From Rotaria macrura (lineage: Eukaryota > Rotifera > Eurotatoria > Philodinida > Philodinidae): DNA of 64,000 nt. Positions 32,932 to 43,294 of the stretch are shown piece after piece. The notes under the pieces are model-generated. The model ran no database searches. It was not told where the DNA came from and worked only from the letters and a program-made list of their open reading frames with translations. The position numbers were made by a program, and so were the translations under genes. Where the stretch lies: the NCBI GenBank assembly GCA_900239685.1, contig OENT01000204.1, positions 96,001-160,000 on the forward strand, given 5' to 3'. Every line of letters begins with the position of its first letter. Positions within the stretch are counted from its first letter, which is position 1.

Positions 32932-33809
32932 TTTTCTTTAACTGACTGTATAATGACTGAAGGCATTTTTTCGATAATAGATGTAATTTCAATATCTCGC
33001 ATGACAGAGTGTACAATATGTATGTAATTTTTGACCTCAATTACTCTCTACCTGTCGACTAGTGATTATATGACCCATTATGTGCTTAATTGTTTTTAAT
33101 GTACCACGGAATCGTGGAACTTTTGATCCAGATATAAATCACTAATAGGCCTCTTCATCAATGTGCATCAAACAGAAGGCTCTAAAACTTGTAATGCCTG
33201 CAAAGTAGAGAATCTTTTCTTTGCCAATATCTATTGTTTTAAAATTTAAAAGACTAGTTGATTTTGTAGGCAGATATTTCGGAAGCATTATGATAAAGTG
33301 CAATATTCTATTTTACAAATCAACAACACATGAAGTTAACTATAAAGAGTGTTTTTGGAGTTTTTGTAATTCACCAACGATTTGCTCCTATATCGGCCTA
33401 GTGGGAGTAGAGGTTTCAACAAAACACCAAAAACAATGCTTGATCACTGTAATCGAAACCCAGATCAAAAATTTGAACACCCTATATCACCATAAAACCA
33501 TATGAGTGTAAAACTTTCCTGTTCAGTCTTTTATTGTCCTTTAGCGGGAAATGAAGCAGAGAAAGCTGACCTCTAATGATGATTTGACCAGTACTGCTTA
33601 TTCAAATTTAAGACGCAAAATACGAAAATTTTAGTTAACCTTCCTGCTTTTGGAACGATTTTGAAATTGATGTTCGTCAAGCCCAATAAGAAAATCGATT
33701 TAGGCGCTACTATCGGATGCTTTCTGATGTTCTTCACACATGCTTGTCATGTTTTCAAGTGATTGGATCTATGAAAAACCATGTGGGACAAGTTTAGAGC
33801 TTATCTGAA
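32932..33809. other. AT-rich stretch, no supported gene
   Basis: A 94-codon frame at 33221-33505 has no domain resemblance. Confidence 0.4.
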
Positions 33810-34176
33810 GGTAACGCACTCACTTTTTGGCAACTTTCCATCCAAATTTCTCCTAAATAGCTAAGCATAGAGACTCGAAATTTTATGTGTAAATAAGTAC
33901 TATGAATTTGTTTAATGCCTACAAGTTTCATTTAAATTTACTGTATGGTTCGTATTTTAAAAGCAAAATACATACTGGTAACGCACTCACAAAAAAGGCT
34001 TTTTTTTCTCGGTGATGCCAGAAATGGTAAATTTCCCACAGATGCTTACGTCATGAAGTCGTTTGATCGAGAGCAAATTTTTAGTGGAGGGTCTGAACTA
34101 TCTACAGATAAGAAGCTTTTTTGAAAAATATTATGTTGCTCTTGTGTTATATATTAAATACTGGTAACGCACTCAC
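33810..34176 (+). repeat. Three direct copies of a 14-bp motif, 167 and 186 bp apart
   Basis: GGTAACGCACTCAC occurs exactly at 33810-33823, 33977-33990 and 34163-34176, all in the same orientation. The second and third are both preceded by ATACT. The sequence between copies is not clearly repeated. Confidence 0.7.
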
Positions 34177-34983
34177 TCCGCTCTATGAAGCGTCATCAAA
34201 AGTGCTATTTTGATCATCTTGAGAAGAACCTATGTTAATCTACCTATGCCAAACTGGAGATCTGGCATCAACGTGACTACTACTATCTCTATTTTTATCA
34301 GAAACAAAACATAGTGAGTGAAATGTGATAAAAGCCAAAACTGCATTTTCACGTTATTTTCGGCATAAAATGCACCATTTTGACTGGCAGCTATAATTTC
34401 TTTTCGTATTTTTTAAAAATAAACCAGATAGATCGATTCAGAATATACGAAAACCTATTAAAAAACTTGAAATGAGTGCTATCAGATGTTTTCTCTCGGA
34501 AAATTCCAGCGCTCAACTCTAATAATTTTGGTTGACCATTAGCCGGACAAGCCTTTATTGTTAGTCGATAAGTTGCTTTTTTTTACTGAGGTGAAAATGT
34601 CATCAGCTTTCTGATCCCTTTCGAACTATACTGCTATGAAAATGATTGGGAAGCCTTCAGACTATAGTAGTTATACATTTATTTGATTGTCGGAGTGTTA
34701 GAGATTCGGTTATTACTAATATAAAAGACTTTTCCGTCTACCACAAGCATAAATCACCAGCAACTCATATTATTTTCCACAGTTCGTGTCATGAGCCACC
34801 AATTGCCCAAAACAGTCTTAATCTAGTTATAAAAACCCAGACAACAAAATCAATACTTAACTAGTCTAGTCTTCAGATTTATAAACTTAATGCTAGATCT
34901 TGAACTCAAAAGTGATAGTACATATCTAGCAATTTTTAAAAAAAGAAAAAGGCTCCTAATTTAGGCACTGAGAAAATTAAGCG
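34177..34983. other. Upstream flank of paralog C, no gene seen
   Basis: Short frames only. Confidence 0.4.
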
Positions 34984-36318
34984 ATGCTAAGCGTTATTAT
35001 GAACCGATATGCTTGCATTCATCTATCTATAGCACAAGATTTACATCTACCTGTTCACACATGGTCGCGCAAATGCGGTCGATATTTGGCTGATTTTAAT
35101 CTATTTCCATCCCAGCCACCTTCAACCAACCAATATGACCTGCGAACTCAAAGAATATCGACAAGATCCTACGTCCTGCTACTTACTGTGTCGGTCACCA
35201 TTCTTCTCATCTATACATCAACAGTGACTGTCATCAAGATTGTCACGGTTCCAGTTCCCACTGTCAATCAGTACAAACAGCTTTATCTTCAACATCCAGA
35301 CACATTGAAATGTCCGTGCACAAAGATATCCACCAACTACAATGCGTTTCTCCATGTCGACCATACCCTGCATCAAGTTTGCAGCAGTTATTTTGTAACC
35401 GATCAGTGGATTTTATTTATTGCTGAAGCTAATGTACCAGGTCTTTGGGCCGATGACTTCCGACTAATAGGTACCAACTTATTTCAAGCACTGATAGCGC
35501 TGTGTGAATTAATCGAAGAGGCGGTTTCTAGCAGCCTTTCTCAGTTCTATTTAACCAACTATGTGAGCTCTTTTGCTACTCCATCAGATCTATTTCAATC
35601 ACAATCTGAAGGATTCGTGCAACAATTCATCTCGACGACTACCAACAGTTTCTCACTATCGCTACGATTAATCCGTGATACCACTCAAGCTAATGCTCTA
35701 CTCGCGGGAATAGAGACCAATTACCTTCTGTATGTACCGTATGGATCCGCTTATGTAAATTATTATTGGCAATCATACGGCGATGGTTGCGGTTGCAGCT
35801 CTAGTAGTCAATGTACTTCAGCATCACATGTTTTCGAGAATGATGATCGTTCAAAAGCATGGCTTGTGCCTGGCTTCTCTGCCGGGTGCTTCGTTTTGGA
35901 GTCATTACGTCAGTCGAATCTTGAATGCTTGTATAATGAGACATGCTTGAATGAGTTGCAGTTTCGCATGAGCCCTACGTCGTTCTTCAATGCAGCAGTA
36001 CTGAACTCTTCGGTACCCAGTCGTTTTCTTCCGAATAGCACGATTGGGACGTTGTTGAATGGGCTGATGGTGGAAGAGTGGAACTGGACGATTATGTATG
36101 AGGATTACTATGCATCTTGCAAACCATCGGAGTGTAGCTATACCCTCACGACTAAAAACAGTATTATCTACATCTTATCAACGCTGATTGGTTTGGTTGG
36201 GGGTTTGGTTACAGCTTTGAAGCTGTGTGTTCATCGGTTGGTCTCCTTCATCGCAAGATGTATGGAAAGAAGGAAAAGGAATGCTGTCAATTACCAAACG
36301 AATAATAGATTGACATGA
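34984..36318 (+). CDS. Bdelloid-type two-TM, Cys-rich surface protein, paralog C
   Basis: The open frame of 444 codons starts with ATG at 34984. The first ~10 codons lie upstream of the homology to paralog B, so the true start may be in an upstream exon that joins at the shared CTATAG acceptor-like site near 35032. Order: lead-in (NLFPSQPPSTNQYD), first membrane segment around residues 62-80, VPVPTVNQYKQLY, and a long Cys-rich, N-glycosylated loop (TLKCPCTK, CGCSSSSQC, NETC, CKPSEC). A second membrane segment follows around residues 393-413 (LIGLVGGLVTALK). Unlike A and B, it ends with its own short basic cytoplasmic tail (CMERRKRNAVNYQTNNRLT) and no downstream splice donor. This is the most complete-looking member. 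The two-pass topology is channel-like (DEG/ENaC shape), but function is not established. Confidence 0.75.
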   Translation: MLSVIMNRYACIHLSIAQDLHLPVHTWSRKCGRYLADFNLFPSQPPSTNQYDLRTQRISTRSYVLLLTVSVTILLIYTSTVTVIKIVTVPVPTVNQYKQLYLQHPDTLKCPCTKISTNYNAFLHVDHTLHQVCSSYFVTDQWILFIAEANVPGLWADDFRLIGTNLFQALIALCELIEEAVSSSLSQFYLTNYVSSFATPSDLFQSQSEGFVQQFISTTTNSFSLSLRLIRDTTQANALLAGIETNYLLYVPYGSAYVNYYWQSYGDGCGCSSSSQCTSASHVFENDDRSKAWLVPGFSAGCFVLESLRQSNLECLYNETCLNELQFRMSPTSFFNAAVLNSSVPSRFLPNSTIGTLLNGLMVEEWNWTIMYEDYYASCKPSECSYTLTTKNSIIYILSTLIGLVGGLVTALKLCVHRLVSFIARCMERRKRNAVNYQTNNRLT

Positions 36319-37640
36319 TTGGAGTGAAACCCAAAAAACATTTACAAGGTTCATAACTGTCCTGATTGCTTTTGTGTTTGTATATCCGCTTTTTGTATTG
36401 TTGTGAAGCGAACTAAATCCTTCCGCAGAATAAAAAGCTATGGGCTTCTATAATGAAAATTTACATCGCTCCACCGACGGTGGCCTTTTAATGTAGGCAA
36501 TTTTTGTGCTAGGATTTTCGAGAAGCGTAATGGTTTTAAAATTTAAAAACTTTTTCTCGCTTTAATACAGACACTTTTAACTGTCAAGTACTGGAAAATC
36601 AGTTTTTTACTAGGAAAAAGTCATTTTTCCACAAAAGCTTGACTTGGGCTAAAACCTGAAAAATTCACTAGATTGCTGAAAAAAACGTCGGGAGATCCCA
36701 TGATCTTCTATTACGTCTACCGAAACTTTTCTTGGAGGCGTCCTTTTATTCTGACGGGTGGGGGGGGGGGTAGATACACGGATGTTCGTTCGGGATCCAT
36801 CTTAGATTTGACACGGATCGTGTAAGTATATCGGGAGTGGACTCTGTGTTTTTCTTGTGAAAACGGTTAAAGGGCAGAAAATACTTTTAGCCACGGAATT
36901 TTAAAATTCTTGTAGGAATAGAAATGTGATTTAATTGGTATTATTGGCCGCTCATGACTACGTCTGAGGTAGGAATGGGGAAGGAAACCATGAATTTCGA
37001 AAGAAACGTGAAAACTGGAAATGTCGAAGATGATTGTAGCATGTAAATAGAATGGCAGAATGATTGGCACCAGTTTTTCATTATTGAGAATAGGAATTTT
37101 CGAAAATTTCAATGATTCTAAATTGAAAAGATATTTTACAACGATGTATGAGTGAATATTTTCCCTAATCATGAGATTTTCAATCAATTGAAATCTGAAA
37201 TGGAAGAGATTTTCGTACTTTAAATTTTGAAGTGATTTTAATTCTTATCTAATTCGGGAATTTTCGATTATTATTCAATCATTTTCAACTATAATTTAAC
37301 ATAACCGAGTATCGATGTTACAAGATAAGTAAAGAACAACAGACAATTTTACATCATAAATGTTGACATGATAAGCGTAAAGCTACAAAAATCTCTCCTG
37401 ATTTAAATTTCGATTGAAAAGAAATTTTGGCTACATCTTGAAAAATATTATTATGTTTCCTCTGGATTTTATCAAATTTCTTTGCAAGATTTCGTGACAA
37501 TAGCAAAATAGAAATGAAGAAATTAAGAGTCGATATTTAGATCTTCCGTTTAAAAACAGATCAGGTAACGCAGCTGGACTGTGCCATATTATTATACATA
37601 GATCAGTCAAAATGTTCTTGGAATTTCAAATATTCATTCA
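36319..37640. other. Downstream flank of paralog C, dispersed repeat traces
   Basis: 36410-36500 is a weak direct match to the second half of the repeat at 26990-27200. A G-run lies near 36762. The minus-strand frame at 36867-37187 has no domain resemblance. Confidence 0.4.
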
Positions 37641-37649
37641 TAGAAAACA

Positions 37650-38565
37650 AATTTTGGCGACCCTTTTATATTAAATTTATGAAGCAGTCCTGATGATGTT
37701 TAATAAAAAAATATCATCCTTTCATCCACTTTTGGAATGCATATTGGCACCATCTAATAGGTATCGAATTGAGCGGCTGGATTATTACCCGAGTTAAATT
37801 TATTGCATCCGAAAAAGTATCAAGTCGATGTTTAAGGTAACTGAACAATAAGAAATCCGAAGAAACAAGATCCAGGAAATACGGTCAATGAACCATAAAT
37901 TTAAATGTTTTTCGTAAAGATAATCAGTAACAACATCTTTCACATGTAGTTTTGCACTTTCATGATAGAGTTTTATGCCATTAGACCTTGATGGTGATAT
38001 TTTTCTTTGTAAATTTTTAATCAATTGTTTTAAACATTGTTCACGATAATACATAGCATCGATAATTATTTCAGAAGGCACTTAACGCATTAGTTATGAT
38101 TAGGGGTGTACCTGTGGGAGTGGTCATTGGTCCCACCGGTTCCACTGACCAACGTACAACCGGTAACCATTCCACCAGTAGCTGTCCCTATCGGTAACAG
38201 CCCCTACCCGTTACAGTTAGAACGGTGAACCGGTGATTCTCCGTCACCGTTGCATCTGTATCCACCGGTGGACCGTTCCCATACAGATTGACTGTATGTT
38301 ATAATTCATAATGCAACGGTAGGCGGTCGACCGGTGACATGCATCTGTGGATTGGTGGTCGATGTACTGTCACCGGTGCATCCCTAATTATGATCCATTT
38401 GTCATGAAACAGATAACAACCATTGACGTTTTTCATATTTTTTACGTCTAACGACAGTTGGAATATTTACTCCTTCAGCAACTGATGTTTTCGATAGATG
38501 TTTTAATTCAACTTTGAAATGGTAAACCCATATGTCATCAGCTGTTACAATATCCACCCAGGAAA
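37650..38565 (-). pseudogene. mariner transposase, catalytic half, split by a hAT MITE
   Basis: On the minus strand, from 38565, one frame reads DIVTADDIWVYHFKVELK (first catalytic Asp block; family form IVTGDETWVYHF) and continues to RRKKYEKRQW. After the MITE at 38101-38386 it resumes with AMYYREQCLKQLIKNLQRKI, SNGIKLYHESAKLHVKDVV (second Asp block; usual form LLHDNARPH, here with D replaced by E) and YLYEKHLNL. A last trace, FQKWM, appears near 37690. The PPYSPDLAPSDYHLF motif is unrecognisable. It is a dead copy. Confidence 0.75.
38101..38386. mobile_element. hAT-like MITE inserted in the mariner copy
   Basis: It begins TAGGGGTGTACC and ends GGTGCATCCCTA. The flanks GTTATGAT (38093-38100) and ATTATGAT (38387-38394) match at 7 of 8 positions. 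The interior is GC-richer than its surroundings and full of CACCGGT/ACCGGTG words on both strands. Its target lies inside the catalytic region of the mariner pseudogene. Confidence 0.8.
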
Positions 38566-38579
38566 TAAAAAAATCAATC

Positions 38580-39400
38580 TAATTTCAGTTAAATGACTAT
38601 TTGCCAACTTTTTCCTCGAAAAAATTCGATGACTTAGAATATTTCACAAAAATCAAAATTACTTGATTAGCTTTGTGTTCTCTGGATCATTCTCATAGCA
38701 TAATCTCGATGTTTTGACAAAGCGGTAATAATACCAGTAGTTGCATTATTCTTGCATCATTTCCATTAAGTTTAAATAATTTTTCCCGCGAAATGAAATC
38801 CCCTTGATTTGTTTCATTAGCGCGCATCGTTTTCATCTTATGACTTTCTCGACTGTCAACATATCAAAGTTACTACATGGCTTTTTTTTATTTCTGCATC
38901 ATTTTCACTACATGATCTTTATGTTTCCATAAAATGGTCTTATTACCGGCAAATTCAGTGTTTCTGCACCATTTTCAGTCCATTGAATTCTGTTTGCCGA
39001 AAAACTCAAAATCACTTTATTTGTATCATTATCTTTGAAGTATTTACATCACATGATCCTGATATTTTCACAAAATGGTCGAAATAGTATAACACTTTGA
39101 TTCGTTTTAGTCATTCTCATCGTGTTAATCTTTTTATTCAGACAAAATGAAAGTTACTAGATTAATGTCGTTAGATCTGCATTGTCTCATAACATGACCT
39201 TGATGTTTTCACAAAACGGTCATTATAGCGGTAGCTGCAGTATGTTTTCTGTTCATTAGGTTACGTTCTCCGAAAACTGAAAATCACTTAAATGGCTTAG
39301 TTTTTTTTTGCACCATTTTCATTTCAGTAATTTAGGTTTTTCTCGACAGATGAAAGTTGCTAGATTAGTTTCACTTTTTCCAGTCTAATTCAAACACCTG
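38580..39400. repeat. Degenerate tandem array, ~141-bp period
   Basis: The phrase GATGTTTTCACAAAATGG, with variations, recurs at about 38708, 38920, 39061 and 39202; the last intervals are both 141 bp. Alternating half-units carry GAAAGTTACTAGATTA/GAAAATCACTT-type text and CATTTTCA. Copies are strongly diverged. It lies between the two halves of the mariner copy. Confidence 0.6.
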
Positions 39401-40046
39401 CTGGAGTTATTGTCACTATTGGAAACAAGTTCTCCAATTTTAATTAAAACTGGTTATCACGCAAGAAATTCATTGAAAATACATCATTTAAACGGTTAAT
39501 TCCAATGATCCCTAAATGCTGTGCTCACGCATATCATTTCAGAAAATATAGTAATGTGTAAGAACATATAGGATGTCGGGCGCTGCTAAATTCACATGAA
39601 TTTATATATTATCTACGGTTACTAGTCTATATCACTTCGTAGAATGAAGGACTCTTGAAGTTCATCGTATAGCCCGACGAAGGGCACTTACTCAGGTCCA
39701 ACAATACGGACCGTTTTTATTGACCTTGATAGGCTCAGATATGCGGAAAGCTCAGGTGCTGTTTACAGTTTTTCCTAGTAGCGGTGGATTAATATTAATC
39801 ATTTTATGATCATGATTTTGGTGAAAACTAAATCGTTTTAATGCCATGATTTACGTGTCAAAATCATACATGACTTTCACAAAACTGAAAGATTATGTCC
39901 ATTTCACGATGAAAAATGGCAATTTTTTCATTTTGGACATAATTGCTTCTGGGAAAAGGTTTCGTTAAAAGGATGTAATTTACATCATTTTTTGCCATTT
40001 TTTCATTTCATAGGCAATTATCGCCATGAGCTACTTTCAAATTTGT

Positions 40047-40430
40047 TTAAATTGTATTTACAAACACCAATATATTGTTGTCTTTATTCATGAGTAAGCT
40101 GATAAGGTAGTCTTCGTGATGATATTTTTTAAACCTAGATGGTTGCTTTAACGTGGTATCCATACAGTTGTGTGATATATCTACGTTTAAGATATCGCCA
40201 CTCAAGTCAATACTAGTATGCGAATCCTCGTTCATCAAACTGTTGTCTAAATCAATGCTATATTGAGTAACGACAGTTATTGGACGGCCACTATGGTGAT
40301 CATCTCCCAGAGACTCTCGTCCACTTGAAAATCGATGAACCCAATGACCAACTACAATATATGAAACAACACCTCGCCCGTAAGCAATATACCAACATAT
40401 CACGAGTTTGTTTAGCAGTTAATTGAAGTA
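40047..40430 (-). pseudogene. mariner transposase, N-terminal HTH half
   Basis: On the minus strand the frame includes YGRGVVSYIVVGHWVHRF, then SSGRESLGDDHHSGRPITVV and NEDSHTSIDLSGDILNVDIS. This is the helix-turn-helix and GRPR-like linker of mariner transposases (family form: GRESLEDDPRSGRP). The sequence just upstream (LTAKQTRDMLVYCLRA) seems to belong to the same protein in a shifted frame. Orientation and order suggest the same ancient insertion as 37650-38565, now separated by 1.5 kb that includes the tandem array. Confidence 0.7.
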
Positions 40431-42415
40431 ACGAACGAGTTTTTATATTCGAATCTAAACAAAGTTTATCCTTATGATAACAGAAACATTCAAAAAATTA
40501 TTTGAAAATTTATCGTAGTAGACATCGGGGAAACTTTGTTTTGGTACTTTCATATGTAAAAGATGTCCCTACTATAGTATTGACTAATATGGTGAATAAA
40601 AATATTGACAGTAAAATTTTAGGGTATGTGTGTGGGCTTCCATTGAATCAAAGAAATGACCAGTACACATATACTCACTGGCGTTATAAATGCATTTAAA
40701 AAGTTAATCGATAGTATGTTCAATCGTTATTTTGTTCCGTTCTTGGCGTGATTCATATAAATTTATTCGAATTATAAGCATCGTATCTTATAAATAATAA
40801 CTACGATCTTTGATAAATTTAACACTATTAACACCGTGCTCCTTCAATATTGTTCAATTAAATATATTTGGAAAAAGTCTTTCACTTTGAGAATGACTGC
40901 TTTTGATGGTTTTATCATCTTTCCAATGATTCGCTTCTATACTTTGGTCTCAAGTTATGAAGTAAATATCAAGTCAAACAAAAATGTCGACTCAAGTCGT
41001 GAGAATGTCCAAAATACTTTTACGACGAATTGAAGTCATGTCAGAAATCGTCAGAGCATCTTATGAACGTAAGTCACGCCAATCGAGATTAACTTGACCC
41101 GACATGAACTAAAGCATTTTTCAACGTAACTTATTTAGCTTTGACTACGAGCTCAACCTTGTGGAACATTAGATTGAACGGCAATTTTTCTTCCTCTAGC
41201 CGTGTATAATAGATTTTTAAATGCAAGCGAACAGCAAGATAACACGATGATAGTGATTTTTGATTGTGGCAGAGTTTAATCGATCATATTAAGTACTTTG
41301 CACATTGTAATGTCGAATAAACACGAATCCTGCATCCGAACCAGAAGAGAATATCTCGCTTGTCGATGTGTGAAACAGTATCTTTGTGACTCTGGTCAAA
41401 ACTTCTTGCAGTTTTTAAGAACATAATAAACATATATGCTCATAGGCTGCTCCTTTAACATAACTAAGATTGATATGTAAATCACAATACCAGATTATAG
41501 TTTATTGTTCTAAAATAATATGATCACAGGCATTTCCTTCTATCACTAGAGTACTGCAACCGTCAGCCGCCAGAGGGTCACCGGTGCGGGTTTAAGTCCT
41601 GTTGGGTCAGGCCAGCTGGGGTTTGATTCAAAAACTTATCGGGTTCTATTTTTTCATAACACATGTTTCTGTCTTGGTTCTTGTTCTATGTTACGTAGAA
41701 TGAACGGTGAAATAGGAATCTATTGGTTGATGTTCAAACCAATGTACGAATGCATGCGAGATGCAGTGTTTTTAAAGTTAGCTACCTTAAGCAAAAGCAA
41801 CGTATCCAGAGTATTTGAGACTTTTGAAAAGTACTGTATTTTTTAATTAGCAGAAAAAGCAAATTACCTGGAGCATGATGTCTAAGATAGAAATGTACTT
41901 TATGCCATTTTTCGTCCTTATTTAAATTGTCCCTCGTCTCCCTCTTGTTTATGCATTTTACTTGCAGATGAAATTGAGGATATTCTCTTTTAGTTCAATC
42001 GAGCTCGCTATCGAAATTTCTATTTTCCTCTTAGATTTTGAGACAATCAACAATTATCTTCTGGAGGTGGTCTTGTTGCATAGTAAATTCTTATACGATA
42101 AATGTTCGCCAAGTTTATCAACTTATTTTGCTGATACTTGGAGGTGCTTGCTTATCTAGAGCAAACTACCAAAATATACTTTGCCAACAGAAATGAAGTA
42201 CTCATTTGTACTCCTTTTCAGATGTCTATTAGAACGCTGCGAGATATTTTCGTTCGAAGAAAAAAATATCTCTGTTTCTTATTTTAAATTTTCGTGTTAT
42301 TATCGCTCACGAATGAGTTCCACAGAAAATACTCGAAACTCTATTCAAAATGGCGAATATCCGATACTAGAAAAACGTAAATCAACTGCTACACGATAGA
42401 ATTGTTTTCGTCATC
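40431..42415. other. AT-rich stretch, no supported gene
   Basis: Short frames only. At 41545-41630 a GC-richer piece with GGGGTTTGATTC resembles a tRNA B box, but no cloverleaf can be drawn. Confidence 0.4.
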
Positions 42416-42419
42416 TTAA

Positions 42420-42652
42420 CCGTTCCTCGGTGTCGTGGGGTCCAAGTGGACCCACTTGACGGTTTTTTGTGTAATACAACTTTACCACTTGGCATTTCAG
42501 ATAAATCCTCTTCTCTAATCTCTAGTATTCAATAGCTGTATAATATGCATAAGAGAAATTATATATAGGTCTAAACAGGAAAAAATACAGGTATGGGTCC
42601 AGTTGGACGCTAGCACACCGAGAAAGTTATAAAATGAGGACACCGAGGAAGG
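42420..42652. mobile_element. piggyBac-like MITE
   Basis: It starts after TTAA (42416-42419) with CCGTTCCTCGGTGTC and ends GACACCGAGGAAGG followed by GTAA, so ends and target site are close to the TTAA rule of piggyBac elements. The subterminal words GGGTCCAAGTGGACCC and GGGTCCAGTTGGAC are also seen on both sides. No transposase inside. Confidence 0.65.
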
Positions 42653-43290
42653 GTAAAAGATACTAAGGATGAAGTCGTTAGTTACGTACAATGTTTACAT
42701 AATTTATTTGTGGGAAAAAAACCCTTTTATATTATTGCTCGGGTTGGGTCGGGTCGGGTGCGGGTTCAAAAAGTTGAACCCGTACAGTACTGTTCAGTTG
42801 AGGGTAAACGGCGTTTGCGTCGGGTTATTTGTTCATCTTTGGTCTTAGTTTCAGATGATCCAAAGCTACAATATCTGTAGCACTGTAAGTTGAACAACTA
42901 CTGCAGTGTGTAATGTTTTACAATACAGACCAGTAATTAAATGATTCCATTGTTGCTAGTAATACTATTCCTTTTTTCTATCGCTGTGAATACAATCTGT
43001 CAATCTTTGATCCATACGAATGAAGTGAGAAAGAAAACTATTGATTTTTTATATTATCATTCTGCTTTGTGATTGTATCGTTAATTTAGCAATGAGCTCT
43101 GTTTTATATCAATTCGACTACTGAATTTATATAACTAGCAAATATATTTATCTCGTAGAAAAAGAAAGAAATTACACATAGACTTGTCCATCAAAATTAA
43201 CCACATGATCAGGTATTTACTGGCGTTGTCAATGGTATTTCTGTATCTTTAGATTTCTATAAAACAAATCAAAATTACTTTATCAGGGAA
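42653..43290. other. 3' flank of the symporter gene
   Basis: It contains a short GGGTCGGGTCGGGT run and a GGGTTCAAAAAGTTGAACCC hairpin (about 42745-42785). Otherwise AT-rich. Confidence 0.4.
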
Positions 43291-43294
43291 AGAA

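Noticed and set aside
10342-36318. DEG/ENaC channel assignment for the three paralogs
   Set aside because: Topology fits, but the expected channel signature motifs are not visible, so it is mentioned only as resemblance.
41545-41630. Possible tRNA or SINE (GGGGTTTGATTC, B-box-like)
   Set aside because: Acceptor, D and anticodon stems cannot be drawn; only the B-box word is present.
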